A model generated the notes under the pieces. The model was not told the origin of the DNA and did no database searches. It was given only the letters and a program-made list of their open reading frames with translations. A stretch of 64,000 nucleotides of DNA from Protonemura montana (Eukaryota > Arthropoda > Insecta > Plecoptera > Nemouridae), in contig OX387602.1 of assembly GCA_947568835.1 (NCBI GenBank), forward strand, positions 23,673,021 to 23,737,020. The letters run 5' to 3'. Shown here piece after piece: positions 24,889-38,482 of this stretch. Position numbers and translations under genes: made by a program. Numbering within the stretch: position 1 is the stretch's first letter; each line of letters starts with the position of its first letter.

Positions 24889-27782
24889 CAATGTTGATAT
24901 GAACAGGTTTAGAGTGATCAAATGATGACACGAAAATATATACTTTGCAAATTGGCTGTGTATGAAATGGTTTTGTATGAGAAGGTTAACGTTCAGTCCA
25001 AGTACTTACAACAAGAAGTATTTCCCTTTCCCATTTTGGACTTTCCAGGTTTATTTGTAAACGAGTATGAGTTTGTATTCTATTTGATGGCCTTATAGGC
25101 TATAATTTAGAAATTGTACAGAAGAAAAATACACTTGAGCAATTAAACATGCAGCCAAACTTGTGAGAATGAACTTCAATATGGGGAAAATCAGAATTGC
25201 GAAGGGACTGAAGTCAAAAGGTAAACGGGTGACAAACAAATTTGCAAACAGGTCAAATGTGATGGTATTTTCCTTATATTAATAATGTATATAGCAAGTA
25301 CAGATGTATATGGTATCGAGTAACATAGTCGACTGCAAGTTGCCTCTCTGTTTCTGTCTCATCTTCGTCCTCCCTTTACTCTCTCCTCGCTGGCTATCCA
25401 TACGCAATATCAAAAAGTATCTCAAAATTGAATAAGAAAACCATTCACACACGCTCAATGTTAATGTAAGAAACCAACGGAAGAGAGTGTTCGCCTAGTG
25501 CCGGACATTGTAGAAGTGATTGTGCGGCCTGGCACAGCCGAAAACTCCGAGCTACGAAACGTTAAACTAGAAAGATATCGGTAAGAGCGTTCTGCCCATC
25601 GATAAAAGTGCCGAGTCAGTGGAAATTTATGACCCACCCACAAAAGCACGTAGCAGGCACTGGGCCTTTGATGTTGTCAACCAGGCTGGTCTATTCCTTA
25701 GTGTTCAAGATAATTCAAGTAAAACTCCTCAAGTACCACTTGCTATCGACACAAAAAGTAGTGAATCGAAAATGCACCTCAAGGCAGCAATTTCGACGAT
25801 CAGAACGCAAAATGAAACGCAAAGACGTTCCGCTGAGCAAACTATTCGATCCCACTCCTCTAAGACACGTCTTGATTTCGCCGACCTCACCGCATTACTT
25901 CACTTAAACCTAGAAACGTCAGCCTTCATCACCAGGACAGGGGAATTTACAACAGAGAGTCCTAGGGGTAGTGGGGGGCCGGTGGTGATGTTCGTAAGGG
26001 GAGGGGGTGCTGTAAAGTGCGAGTAGAAAAGCTAGACGATGCGTGCGAGAAAATGATGAGTTTTAGGTCTGCCACTATGGCACGGTTCTCTATTCGGGGT
26101 GCGTTGTTTGCGGTTCGATGGCTGGCTCCAAAGGTTCAAAAGCCTCGTTTGCTGCAAAGAGAGTGAGCTGCCTCGTTTAATCTAAATATAGGTAATACGT
26201 TAATTGTGACCCTAAACCGGGCCATGGCACTTCAATCTAGCATGGGTAACCGTGGGTAACCGAGGCTTTAGCATGTGTAGTAGACACCTGTAGAGTATTA
26301 GCTTCATTGTGCTCAAGCCTGTCTCCGTGGCGGCATCAAAACATTATGCCAACACCGAATGCAAAGGTAGTCTCAAATTTTCACATTTCCCAACCAGTGT
26401 CAAGAAAGCAACTGCAAGATCTGCTCAAGTCTTTAAGTGAATTGACAAACCAATTCTAAATAGCAGTGCCGCAAATGCAATCATTACTTTTGAACCCCCT
26501 AGTGTGAAACTGGAAAAGAGGATTGGAACCACTGCATCAGAGGACCGTGCATTGTTGCAATGCAAACCAACACGCAGCGACCGAAATGCAAACGCCAAGC
26601 TGCGTGGATCACGAGATACTCAGGGTTTTGCGGCTAGGACGGGACTGCGTCAAGCTATCGCTGGGATGTGCATTGCTTACGGAAATTTGCTGCCTAACAG
26701 AGCCTAATAATGTCCATAGAGATTTATATAATCAGACAAAAAAGGCAAGAAAAAACGGAAACGAACCAAGTGCACAATCTACGCTCGAGTCCAATGAATC
26801 GGTGGTGGTACGAGCTACCTAAGGGGAGGAGCTAAGGGTGTGGGGAGGGGGCATGTCTACTCAGCTTATCTAAATTAGGGTAGGGACACGCTGTCCCTTG
26901 GACTATAACACACACAATTAGCCTAGATTTGTTTTCAACATTAACTTAAGCCCGGCGGGTCGTTTTGTCGGCCGCAGACATGCGAGCACGAGATATCACA
27001 AACACCGCTCGCGTCCGCGTGACGGCGCCGGGGGTAGGGCGGGGCTTGGAAGAACCAATCACAACCAGCTGCCGTTGTGTAGGCCGAGCGGAGAAACTTG
27101 GGCCACTGTTTTCATAAAAAACCACAGCGAAAAATCACCGCAGGAAAGCTGGGCGGCCGCAAAAAGAAAAACCGTCTGCGCGCCATAGTCGTAAAAAAAG
27201 TCCGCTACATGGAAAAGGCGGTGCAACGAAAGCCGCCGACGACTGCGAAAAGCTGCCTGCAGTTGATATGGTCGCGCCTCAGCACCGACACTAACACTGT
27301 CCACGTCGAGTTGGCGAATAGCGCCGGCCAACGGAAAGCTGTCTCCGCCCGAGTTAGCCTAGCTTGCTTACGTAGATATATACGGTTTGATTAGTAAGAT
27401 ATTTTGGTTCACACTGATTTCATATGATGTACTCATGTCAGTTTCCCACAACAGGGAGAGGGGCATGGGGGGGGGTGTCTCTAACACAACCCTCAGGGCT
27501 ATCCCACAAGAAGGGTTTGACGTTGCCAAGACCACTCCGAGTGCCGCTGCATAGTCCATCCAACAGACATCCAATTCTCAGATGCCCATTACAGCGACTT
27601 CATAAGCAAGTAAACCCTCGACTGCTCGAACAAGACTCACTGGTTCATAGGCCCATGACAATGTTCAATGAGAACCAGCCCAAGGGCATGAGCTGCCTTG
27701 ATTCTAGCCAATCAGGTGACTGACAGAGGCTTCTTGCAAGCCTATGAGAGCTGACCAATGCAAGTGTGGGGTGGGGTGTGAC
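24889..27782. other. Intergenic region between the 3' ends of arrestin and Nck
   Basis: Arrestin and Nck converge here. No gene is recognised. A GC- and CpG-rich patch at 26950-27390 contains a Lys/Arg-rich open frame without an ATG start; it resembles nothing I know, and the patch is open in more than one frame. The left half of the interval is AT-rich. The Nck 3' untranslated region must lie in the right part, but I see no clear poly(A) signal for it. Confidence 0.5.
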
Positions 27783-30700
27783 CTAGCAGGGTGGGGAGGA
27801 CTTGGGCAGCGAGCGCACGAGGTAGAGCTTCTCGCCCTGCTTGTTGGTGTAGATGGGAGCGCGCTGATAGTGGTCCACCAGCTGGTCCAGCGTGTGGAAC
27901 TTGCGCTGGCCGATGCAGTAGAGCGCGCCCTCCACATGCACGCGGAAGTGCTTGTTACGGCCAGGAGCTTTCAGCGACACCGAGTAGTCGCCCATCTGCA
28001 AGTCCAAGCACCGGTTAGCGTTAATGGCGCTCTCAATATCTCACGGACATGTGCGGCAAAGCACACGTTTGCTTTTTAACTATTAGCTCAGTTTAGGATA
28101 AATTTGGCATGTCAGCAAAGAGTAGGACAGTAGTAAGTAATCAAAATCAACATTTAACTACATTAGTAGTTAGGCTTTTTAGCTTTTTTCTCGGCCTTTA
28201 ACGGCTATAAATAGCTATCTGTAAGTAGTGCTGTAACACTGCACTGCACACTGCTCGACTCTACATTTACTGTTTCGGCGAAGCACTCTTTATGTTTATC
28301 ATTAGTTATTATGTTCAATTCTCAGTTAATTGCTTTTGTGGTTCCTTTGAGCCAGAGGTATAAAAAGACCTGCTTTTTCCATCCTCGCCTAGTTGCACTC
28401 AGTCCGTCAGTCTCTCCGTATCAGTCAGTCTCTGTCAATATCATTCAAACTTATATTTGTCTCTGACTAAACAATGGTTTCTGTGTGATTCGCCTCCATC
28501 CACGCACCAGATAAATAAAATAAGTGTTCAACAATACATGTTACCAAGTAGATATTTTCATTTCAGTGCATGAATGACGTTGGAATTCTATTAATTGCAT
28601 GGGTACCGAAAGGCTGCTATTTGTAATGGGGTAAAGGAACGCAAATTTTCGATATTGAAAACACTGCTTTCAATAGCTGCTGAGTTGTATTCAGTGCAAC
28701 TGCTTAAAACACTTATTGAAGGAACCTACAGCTGGAAGTTTCCTTCTAATTAGAAGATTTTTATTCAAATATATAATATAAACCTAGGTCCAAGTTAAAA
28801 TATAAATAAATAAAAATAATAAACGCAGCTAGCCGAAAAGTTGCAGGAGATTTACCACGTCAACCCAAAATAAGTTGAGGACAGCAAGATCAAATCCTGG
28901 GGAGAGACTTACGTTTGTCTCGGAGTCACGTATGAGGAAGTCGCCGTCGTGGCCATGCTGGTTGAGTACGACGTCGCACTGCGCACGCGTTATCTGCCCG
29001 TAGTACCACTGCTTGCCTGACAGATGGGGCCGTTCGGGTGCAACCCCCCCTCCGCGTGGCCCCGGCATGCCTCCTACGTGGTAACAACAAGCGGTCAGGC
29101 ATGGGGTAGCAGCAACCAAGCCATGAACATTGAACATTGCCACAAAAATTGGAGATTATTAGTTATTTTGTCCTCAGACATAAATAAGTCTAATCGCTAG
29201 AAGTTTGTATACTCCTTGGTATTATAATCTGTCTTTAATTTACTAAGCTAAAGTAATTAATATGTGCCAGTTTGGGCTTACTACTCAATGCTTGTTTTGC
29301 ATAACCATCAAGGTTCTATTTTCCTGACTTACCATCTTTAATGCAATGCTGTAAATTTTATCCATTAAAATGAGATTCATGCCTTCATTAATTGTTCTAT
29401 TGTAAGCTTAAAAATAAATTGGCTGTCCCACCTCACTGATCAAAAATTACGTATCACACTCCAGTCCTTCTTTAAGTGGCATTTAAAATGAAATGAATTA
29501 AATTGAGACACCACCAGTGCAAGTGAACAACATGAAGATGAATCCCAGACAAGCGCAGGATATTCAGAAAGCTGGGCAGTTCCACATCTTTGCTCCACAC
29601 ACAAACTTTGAGTAACGACTGACCTTCTGGCACGCGCCGATCGATTGAGTCCTGGCGGTCGCCCGCGGCGCCGTCACGTCGATAAGGCTGCGTCAGGTAT
29701 TCACTCAGCTCCTGCATAAAAACATCTCTCAGTTTGAACAGAGGTCCATTAAAACAATGCCTAAGTGCTTTGGAATATTTTAGAAGCAGGTGCGAACATG
29801 TCATTTAGCTTCAGAAAAAATCACCTTTTCGAAACCTCCTTCAGCACCTAAGCCGGCTCTTAACAAAAAAAAAATATATATATATATTTACTTTTGTCCA
29901 ATGACTTACTTTGAGCACAGTCTAAAAACCAATCAGGTTCATACCAACCAAACTGAATTCATTTAATGTTCTTCGTTGTTTTCATTCCTATGCATTGTGT
30001 AGCGGTTAAAATTAAGGTACACTGATTAAAGGAGGTCCACTTAGCTATAGCATGTCAAGCAAAACTCTTTGATGCCTAATTAAAACAGCGTTATTGTTGT
30101 GTTGGGGACCGTTGCCTATGCCTAGGAATCGAACTAAAGCACACAACCACAAGTGAGGCCACGGTTGTTTCCCGTACAATTTCCACGTACACCTATGTTG
30201 ACGAAGGTCACAGGGACACATTGATCTGTATGTTTAGCTCATTTGCACTTGGCAATGCTAATTGGCACGCTAATGAATGAGTCACTGAGCAACAACTCGC
30301 TTCAGGCTAAGTGAATTGGTACACCACAGACTCTAGGCAGATACTAGAATCTGATCAACTGGCATAAAACAAATTAAAATTGAGAAAAATTAATAAATTA
30401 ACTAAAATATATATAAAAGTACCTTCATTAAATTGAAAAGGAATTATTTGAATAAATTTAAAAATTGCTGATGAGTACTGTACGAATGGCGTAAGCTAGC
30501 ACTTTATTCTACTAATCCTACGCATTCACGTAACCATCATTGAAGTTTGGAGCACTGCCAACTTTAACAAGCGCTTGATGGTGCCACTATTTTAGAATGT
30601 CTCTCGGATTAAATGCTCAAATTTTACCGACAAACATATTTTCGGGTGAGACCAATTCAACGATTGTCGATCAACTAGCAATCAGCATTACAACCTCCAG

Positions 30701-33342
30701 GGATCACCAGATGGCCTCCCAAAGGGGGTGGGGGAGATTTGAAGTGGGCAGGCTGTCACTGAGACTCTTGTTTACTTCAGTCTCTAGTTACCTGCAGATA
30801 GTTGCGAGGCACGAGGCCGATCTGTCCCTGGCCATTGCGAGCTTTGTACCACTCCGGGTCTGCGGGCGGCCGGTCGAGGATCTCTAGCCGATCTCCCTTC
30901 TCAAACGCCAGCTCCTAAAGCAACAACAGACAACAATAAAAGTTAAGGCTTCAGACTACAAAAATGCACATGCCTTCATGCCGAAATCCAGCTTCTCTTA
31001 AACTGCTTCCAACCACATCCAAACTGCCACCTTGAACTGACAATCCTTGCGACTGGCAGTGGCCAAGATTTCTTGGCTTTATAAACCCATTTTGAAAGCT
31101 CTTCGAAGTTTTTGCAATTGCTAGATTTTTGCTTTACCCACCTGGTCGTTGTTGGACGAAAAGGAGTAGAGCGCAACTACGATGTCCAGCACATTCTCTG
31201 CCATAGCGTACGTGTGCATGGTGTCATCGGCGTCACCTTCCTCTTGCGTGTAGTTGCTAGGAAACCAGCCAGCTGTCTGGCCGCTCTGGCCCCGCCACCA
31301 CCCATCATTACTCTTCTCCAGGATCAGGATCCGTGTGCCCTTGGTCAGCGACAGCTCATCTGGCTGCTGGGCCTGGTTGGAGGAAGCAAAGTGCATGTTG
31401 CAATGTGTGTACCGGGTGCAAGGTGACACCAGTGCACAGTGGAGTAGGCCAGCCTATTTACTAATTTACCTGTAAAAACTTATTTTGATTTAAAAATATA
31501 ATCCCTCAAATTACCTGGTAGTTGTACTTGACGACGGCAGTGCCGATGGCTTCCGAAGGATCGGCGGGAAGACGGCGGGCCATGGTGGGCGAATCGACAG
31601 CACCACGCGCCGGGGAGCTGTTGCACGTAGCGGGCGGCGGGAGAGTCTTGGCACCGCCGCCGCTCTTCTTCACCTTTTTCTTGATGCTGTCAAACAGTGA
31701 CGGCTTCTCCTTCTTGACATAGTTGCTTGGCACGTAGCCAGCGCCCGCGCGGGCATTTTGCACTCGCCACCAGTGCTTGCTGTCATCCAGTAGAAGGTAG
31801 CGCTCGTTTTTGCGCAGGGACAGCTCCTGCGCACCCTGTGCTGCATAGTCATACTTGGCCACGACGTAGCACGCATCGTCTCCGGCCGATTTGCCTGAAA
31901 AGAGGCCGTGCCTTTATTGTAATAGTCACGAGATGTCCGACTCATAGTGTGATTCGCTTGCCAAAAAGTGCATGAAATTAACCATTGCCGAAGCTAGATG
32001 AGCTTTGATCCAGGTTTATTATTAGACTCCCTGTCAGCGTCTCCTCCAAAATTAGTTCACTGAATTCAGGCTTTTTGGCAAATGCCATCTTTTCAGCGAA
32101 ACGAAAAGCACTGGAGTCTAGACAAGCCACAGACATTTCTCAGAGGTTTGTATGATCTCACTTACAGGATTGCACCTAGCTGTTCAACCACAGAAATTTT
32201 TTGTCAATATCTTTCATTGGAAGTTAATGTTGCTTATGTAATATAATTTGAGGTAGATAATAGCAGCTACCTAGTGAAAAACAACGTGAATTCTTTATTT
32301 GAAACCAAAAATAAATTTCTTATTTGTTACATGATTTATGCTCGACTCATTTATTAACAAGCTTTGAGCTATGGTAAAAAAGAAAACTGTAATATTATTC
32401 ATATTCATAACTAGTGACACCTAGGCAGCTAGTGTGCAATTCTTTTGTTGAGATTATAGAACCGACAGCCCTGGGTAGGTTTGCAGGGAAACATAGACAC
32501 AGTAATGCAGCGACTTAGCCAGGTTGGTGAGCGAACTAAGCAGAGGGGCACAAAGACAGGTAAGCAAAAGCAAAGCAAGCGGTTGGCGGGGTAAAGGTCG
32601 CGGTGATTCGGGTTCCTACCATGCCTGATGCCCGCCATCTGGTGGGGTGGGGGGCGAATGGTGTTCTTTCCCGGTTGCTGCCAACTGCCAGAATACTCTC
32701 TAGAATCAGCAGCACGCAGAGAGCGAGACTCCAACATCTCCGATCCGACTCACGCTGCACTCAGTCAACTGATACACGCGATACAAGCGATACTAGATGA
32801 CATCGGAAAGCCCACCATTGCTTACAGAACCGACGCTGCACAACAGAACAAACCCAGCTGGGTTCAGTAAATCAGTTACTTGCCAAATGCCAGCACCCTG
32901 AATAGCCTCACACTTAAAGACTGATTGGCTAATTGATCTAGATTGGAAAACACCATTATTGGCATGCAAGGGGAGATGCCTAGCCTAATGTGTCAATTGT
33001 TATGCCTGGGGCAAGGCTACCAGTTGAGGGATTAGTATTTTAATTCTCTTGATGACATGGTAAGTAATTTATATGTAAATCAGATATAAATTGGTTGGAT
33101 TTGAGAAAAAACTGGTGATTTCTATTGATAATACGGGCATTTATCAGAAAATGATAATAATCTTGCCTGTCTGTCTGGCCTTAATGCGATCTGAAGGAAT
33201 GATCTAATGGCCGGGTACACCGCCGTTGAAACACAGAATTATTTTCTGGCTTAATATACCTATGAATCCAGGCTCACGGCGTACTGAATCGATTCCTAAA
33301 CACGTAATTATCGAATGCCTCACCTATTTTCAGACTTGACAT
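27783..33342 (-). CDS. dock: Nck/Dock SH2-SH3 adaptor protein, 7 exons
   Basis: In transcript order the exons are 33342-33324 (19-nt microexon: start codon plus five codons and one base), 31894-31515, 31372-31142, 30914-30792, 29711-29624, 29073-28913 and 27995-27783. They encode 404 residues in one frame. Three SH3 domains lie at about residues 16-68 ([22 protein letters not shown]), 127-180 (VVKYNYQ, GWWRG, GWFPSNY) and 196-251 ([24 protein letters not shown]). The C-terminal SH2 domain at about 299-396 has WYYGQITR, the phosphotyrosine-binding FLIRDSE and [18 protein letters not shown]. This is the full Nck architecture; Nck links phosphotyrosine receptors to actin regulators (Pak, WASP), as Dreadlocks does in fly axon guidance. 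The microexon is inferred from frame and from the Nck-like N-terminus it creates, so the start is less certain. The gene is divergent from ITM2; its last intron carries a solo LTR. Confidence 0.95.
28229..28546 (+). mobile_element. Solo LTR with 5-bp target duplication
   Basis: A 318-bp unit begins TGCTGTAAC and ends GTTACCA (TG...CA ends). It is bracketed by AGTAG on both sides (28224-28228 and 28547-28551), the 5-bp duplication made by retroviral-type integrases. Inside, in the expected order, are TATAAAAAG (28359-28367), arthropod-initiator-like TCAGT motifs near 28399-28411, and AATAAA (28514-28519). No internal retrotransposon sequence remains. It sits in the last intron of Nck, in the opposite orientation to the gene. 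A Ty3/Gypsy or Pao origin is likely but not determinable. Confidence 0.8.
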
Positions 33343-33774
33343 ATTCCACCGATTCCAGGCATAGAAGCGAGCGTATTTTTACGAAGCGATCCGACCCATC
33401 CCACCCTCGCCGGGAACGACCATCTATGCGGACGCTTTCGGAAACTCGACGAAGAGACCTGCCCTCTTTCGCGACGGCAAACAGTCTAGTTTCACAATTA
33501 ACAACCAAAAACAGTGCTCAATAAACCCTAAAACAATGAACAAGTTTGGGTCTGCGAAGCTGTCACTCAAGTACGTGTCCTAACCAATTAAACGTCAAAT
33601 AACAGGTAATAACAGTGAGTCACGATCTGTCACACTCGCTCATTAATGAAGGAGCACATTTCAGACGCGACTGCAGCGCTCTCATCACGACGTCTGACTG
33701 AATTAAACACAACTTCGCGATCGATTCGTGTGAAGGGTCCACATTCACGTATTTTGTTTGTTTTCAAAGCGAAA
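33343..33774. promoter_or_regulatory. Shared head-to-head interval between Nck and ITM2
   Basis: Only 432 bp separate the Nck start codon (minus strand) from the ITM2 start codon (plus strand). Both 5' leaders and any core promoters must lie in or beside this interval, unless a non-coding first exon lies inside the neighbour. No TATA box is evident on either strand. The GC content is higher than in the flanking introns. Confidence 0.55.
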
Positions 33775-36652
33775 ATGACGATTATTACAAAACCTATCTC
33801 CGACAAGAAGGTGGACAAGTTAGTTATTCCTTTAGTTCACAATGAGTACACCGAAGAAACGGTAAGATAACTTTTATTCTCTTGTTAAACCAGAAATGGA
33901 AACACCCCTTTGTAGGCCACCGTCGCTTCCTTCAGAACAAAAGGTATATAAATGGCAACACAAAGCTTACGTCATGAACGTTATCTCATTCCTATCACGA
34001 TTGCCGGTGGCCTCTTAGACTTTCAAATCTGACATCTCCAAATCAGACTTTGAACGACTGTAATTTCAAATTCCATTTCTTCTAGTCTTGCCTAGCTAAT
34101 GTGTTTACACTTTTTATTGTAGTGTGGCAAAGTGGACTTGGAAGCAGCGGCTGACACAGAACCACAATACGTCGTAATGCGAGCTCGCGCGCGACGAGTG
34201 TCGACGGCGACTACAGTTTGCTTATTCCTCACTGCTTTACTTGTGATGAGTGTTGGCATCATAGGCGGTGTCTACTTCTACCGGCAGTTCGCTCGCTCGC
34301 AGATGAACCGTTTCCGCGGCTGGTGCAACATCCCTTATGACGGAGCTAAGGCCAATATGTTTATGGACGACCGAAGCTTGCTGAGGCAACAGGATGCCCT
34401 GATGGCTGCCAACATTGACATCCTCAAGGTGGAATATTAACAATCTAATGTTTAGTGTAGGACATTTTAAAATTAAACAGTTTTAGAAAAAAAGATAAGA
34501 TCATTTGCACAGCAATCAGTGATAGCTTTTAAATAGGTAAAGTTATCAGTTAATAAATGATTGGCAATTTTAAACTTGATTAAATAATTCTAAATTAATT
34601 TCACTCGCTGTAAGATCAATTATTTTATTTTACAGTAGGATATATTGCAACGCTTGTGACAAATTGTGGCATTTTACACATCCTGTTTACAAGGATTTCC
34701 TGTTCCCTCTGCGTCATTATAACTGTCTCTGAGTAAGTTGTAATGCAGCAAAATTTTCCAATTTTCTAATTATTTTATTTTTTGGGAATTTCCTTGAGTG
34801 GGAACTGGAAAGTTGCAGAGGCTACAAAAGTACACTTCTGTGTAGTGTAGCTATGAGTATGGCTGATACATCAGCTCAGTGATTAATTGTAAAGTTTTCA
34901 TAAACGTGTTGATAAAATAAGATGTATGGCTAGGTCAAAGAAAATGGTACAAAATCAATCTAATACAGGTGCATCTATTTTTAAATTCTTCTCTGTGCAG
35001 AGATAGAGAAAGATTAATCAAGTATTCACCAAACTTCTTTCACGTATAACTGGTATACCCGTTGATAAAACTAGTTTTTGTGTTGTTAACAACTTCATCA
35101 TTAGTCAATCAATTAGTCAAATCAACCAATCTAATCTAGTTGTCACGTTTCCGGTTACTGAATATCTGTTAGACCACAGGGAATAGTTACGAACTGACAG
35201 TTATCTAGAAATAAGTTTCCTGATAATCAAGGAAATCAAATGCTAGACTAATAAAAAATGCTAACACAGTTTTGAGATATTATTTTTAAAAAGATTACAT
35301 GATTTGATGAACTTGTTTAAGTAAAGGTGAATACCAGGGTTTGATTTCCTAATTAAAAACACATTTTTGAGAGGATGGTAGTATTCATTAAAATAAAGAC
35401 CTTTAGATAGTGTCAATAGTTCTGGTCAAAACACTAACAAAATCGATATTTTTTTCAGAGCCTGAGCGACTCTGACGCCGACCTGATGAACGACGCCAGC
35501 GCTGACCGGCCCGGCTTCTTTAAGGAAGGCTTTGAGATCGACCTTGAAAACGAGCTGTACGAGAAGATCGACGTACCAGACTTCCGCGGAGGGCGCCGAG
35601 GACGTTTTATCCACGACTTCAACTCGGTAAGTTTTTAGTTCTGCTTCGCCCCAAATCTGTAGCAGCCAAGCGTAGCTTATTGCGCAACGTCCAGGAAGCT
35701 TAAAGATGAGGATTGCTAGTCGTTACAAAGTTGAGTAAAATAATATTAATATAAAAATTTAGGTAAAACATTAGATAAGCTGTCCTGTAAAAGAGCAATA
35801 AAAATAGAATTGGGCCAGTTTAATTATAAGGTAAAGGCAGACACAAAGAGCAAGACATGTATTATGAACCCATGCTATGCGATGCTCCACCGATACAAAA
35901 CGTTTTTGCTTGCTTCCAGAACAAGACTGGCATCGTGGACATGGACGGCAAGCGATGTTTTGTAATGGCACTGAACCGCAAGCGTGTGCTGCCCCCGCGC
36001 TCCATGTTCGACCTGATCAGCAAGATGTGGGACGGCTACTACGAAGTGGACACGGAGGTGGTCCGTGAAACGATGCGAGTGGTGACGCCTCCGATCACTG
36101 ACCTCAAGTCAGTCGGCGACTTCATCGCACACGAGTGCGAGGGGCTGCCAACGTACATGCTTGAGAAATACGTCTCAGGGGGTGAGTGTTTTGCACTTTT
36201 TTTCGTGTTCAAAGCGCGGATTTTGTGCATTTATCTAAGTGGGAGGGTCTCAATGCCACTGGGTACTCGTCTGGCTGTCAGAGTTGTCAGTTGACCATAT
36301 TTTGAAAAAGGTAGATTTTTTAAACTAATCTGCTACAGAGATTAAAATGAAAATAAACCGTAAAATATGATACCCAATATGATATCTTGCCTGCCCATGT
36401 GCTTGTGAAAGGTTTCTTAAAGTTCGACAATGATAGCAATGTACTGATTCGAAACAAAACTGTGGAAATATTTGTCGGAAGCATTAAATTTTTTTACCAT
36501 GAGATTTCCCCTGGTTAGTGTTCAAGCGCAGCTTGGAGGAGGGAGCGCGATTCGCCGAGTTTGCTGGGCACAGTGTGTTGGAGTTGCACATCGTTGACTT
36601 GCCCGAAGCCGAGCTTCCCCTGGCGCTTCCTGAAACCCGCGCCCGCGCCTAG
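33775..36652 (+). CDS. ITM2B: Integral membrane protein 2 (BRI/ITM2) with BRICHOS domain, 5 exons
   Basis: Exons 33775-33861, 34123-34428, 35459-35626, 35920-36181 and 36519-36652 give 318 residues; human ITM2B has 266. A cytoplasmic N-terminus precedes one hydrophobic helix at about residues 57-80, fitting a type II membrane protein. The BRICHOS part contains PDFRGGRRGRFIHDFN, then GKRCFVMALNRKRVLPPR with Cys200, and HECEGLP with Cys260, the conserved disulphide pair of BRICHOS. Family members are processed by furin, ADAM10 and SPPL2 in vertebrates; I see no obvious furin site in the short C-terminal tail. The exon 2 donor (AAG then GTGGAA) is weak, but the frame and family match across the junction support it. 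The ITM2A/B/C split is vertebrate-specific, so the symbol means the family. Confidence 0.92.
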
Positions 36653-37591
36653 TGCCCGCATCATGGCCAGAGCCCTCACGCTCGCGCCGAGGCTTTGTAA
36701 ATTGGTGAGACTTTTCGAAGAAATTGTTGTAACATTTTTGTGTAAATGAGGTAACCCTCTGTAAACGTTGTCAAAATCATTGTAAGAATTTGAGAACCAA
36801 TCTAATGAGAGTTGAAACCATTTGGCTAAGTACCTGGGCTACTTGACCAGTGCACACAGCCATTATCTATCGGCAAAACAGTTGGCCAAACTTCTACTGC
36901 TACCAGGTTTCACAGAGCCGATTAGCTAAGATGCCCCGCTGACAAAACGATGCATCGCTTGCCGTTGGCTCTGTTGGTGCAGTCAAGAGGAACTACCTTC
37001 CATTTCATGCTGACCATGCTGAAGAATATTGTGAAAGCCAATTGTGAAAGCTCTTGTGTGCACTTGTCTGTTACATGTTCAAGTTCTGATTTGGAGGGTA
37101 ATCATTCTTCGTTTGATGTCTGCTAGAAGATTTAGACTAGATTCGATTGGAATTCATTTGAATCTCTTTGACATACAAATATGATACCTACCAACTAGAT
37201 TACATTACAATGAAAAACCCTACTGCATAATGCTATATTTCAAATTACAATAATATTATTAGTTATATATTTAGTATATTCACCATTATATTCATACTAT
37301 CTAGACCAGCCTAGCTGTGTGCTGCTGTCTCACTTTGAGTGTAGCTGTCGCGTTGCCGACGGCGACAGGGTCAAGTCTAGGCCATGTTTTCGTTGTGTCC
37401 ACAAGGCTGCAGTATTCCTGGTCACAGGGAATTGACGGAACGTGTGCCAAGAGCCAATGTTCAGGGAGTTGTGTAACACTTTGCACCACTGTATGATAAT
37501 TGATAACTTCTGCTTGTGGCAACTTGCTGACTTTTGCCAGTAAGAAGATTTGTCCACTTAAGTTGGTGCTTTGGATGTAAGGATGAGTATG

Positions 37592-37664
37592 TGCAATTCT
37601 CGAAAGGTATTCTGCAATTCTCGAAAGGTATTCTGCAATTCTTGAAAGGTATTCTGCAATTCTC
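37592..37664 (+). repeat. 21-bp tandem repeat, about 3.5 units
   Basis: TGCAATTCTCGAAAGGTATTC is repeated head to tail with one substitution, ending in a partial unit that diverges after TGCAATTCTC. Confidence 0.85.
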
Positions 37665-38482
37665 TGTTGGTATATGAAAACCTCCCGCTTTGATTCAGGA
37701 AATAACCTTTGAGACTAGTTTGGCTTGAGAATCGTCGTCAGAGAGGGAGAGTACAAATTTAACAAATTGACATATAGTGCAAGTATTATTGTGATTAAGT
37801 TCTATGTTAGGGTGCCAAAAGGCTGGATAAAAGAATGTGGAAAGAAGCAAAGAGAATGGGGGTGCAACTTTTAGAAAGAATGAATGTGTTGCAAGGAAAA
37901 ACAAGTCTTGTTAACGTTTTGACTTTGATTCATTACCACAAAGAGCTCATTTCAAAAAGATTTTTATCAGATGGACAGCATTTTTTCTGTGGTACTTATA
38001 ATTTAGATGCCAAAAGATAACAAGATTTAAATTTTCATGTGATGCCTCTGCATTCTTCAGATTACTTCTTATCATATTCACATTATGATCAAATGACCGG
38101 CTGGGGGAGGGAGTGATTTTCTGTGGACACAGTTCGTGCTGGGATCAAGTGGACTGCAACCCATGAATCAATACTGTGAGCTGCAATAAGTCCGCCGAGA
38201 AAGGCTGACCGAGCTTTGTAAGATTAAGGGTCATTGTCTCTTTTATATTACATTACTAATAGCCCGATCATGGCCAGCATTTGAGTGTAATGTCATTTTC
38301 TTGTTAGTCATGTACGGTAAATAAACACATAAATAAATGAACTCTGTAGCCACATTTATTATATTGAAAGGTAAAACCAGTAAAACCTTAACACATCCCT
38401 GCAATTAGGACCAGATCAGTCATAGAGGTAAATGCAAAGTGCATGTAGGTAATAAATACACGACTTTCAATCCTTCGTGGTA

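Noticed and set aside
28181-28212. TTCTCGGCCTTT followed by GGCT, resembling the 5' end of U2 snRNA
   Set aside because: The match is short, is interrupted by an insertion, and no branch-recognition or Sm-site sequence follows.
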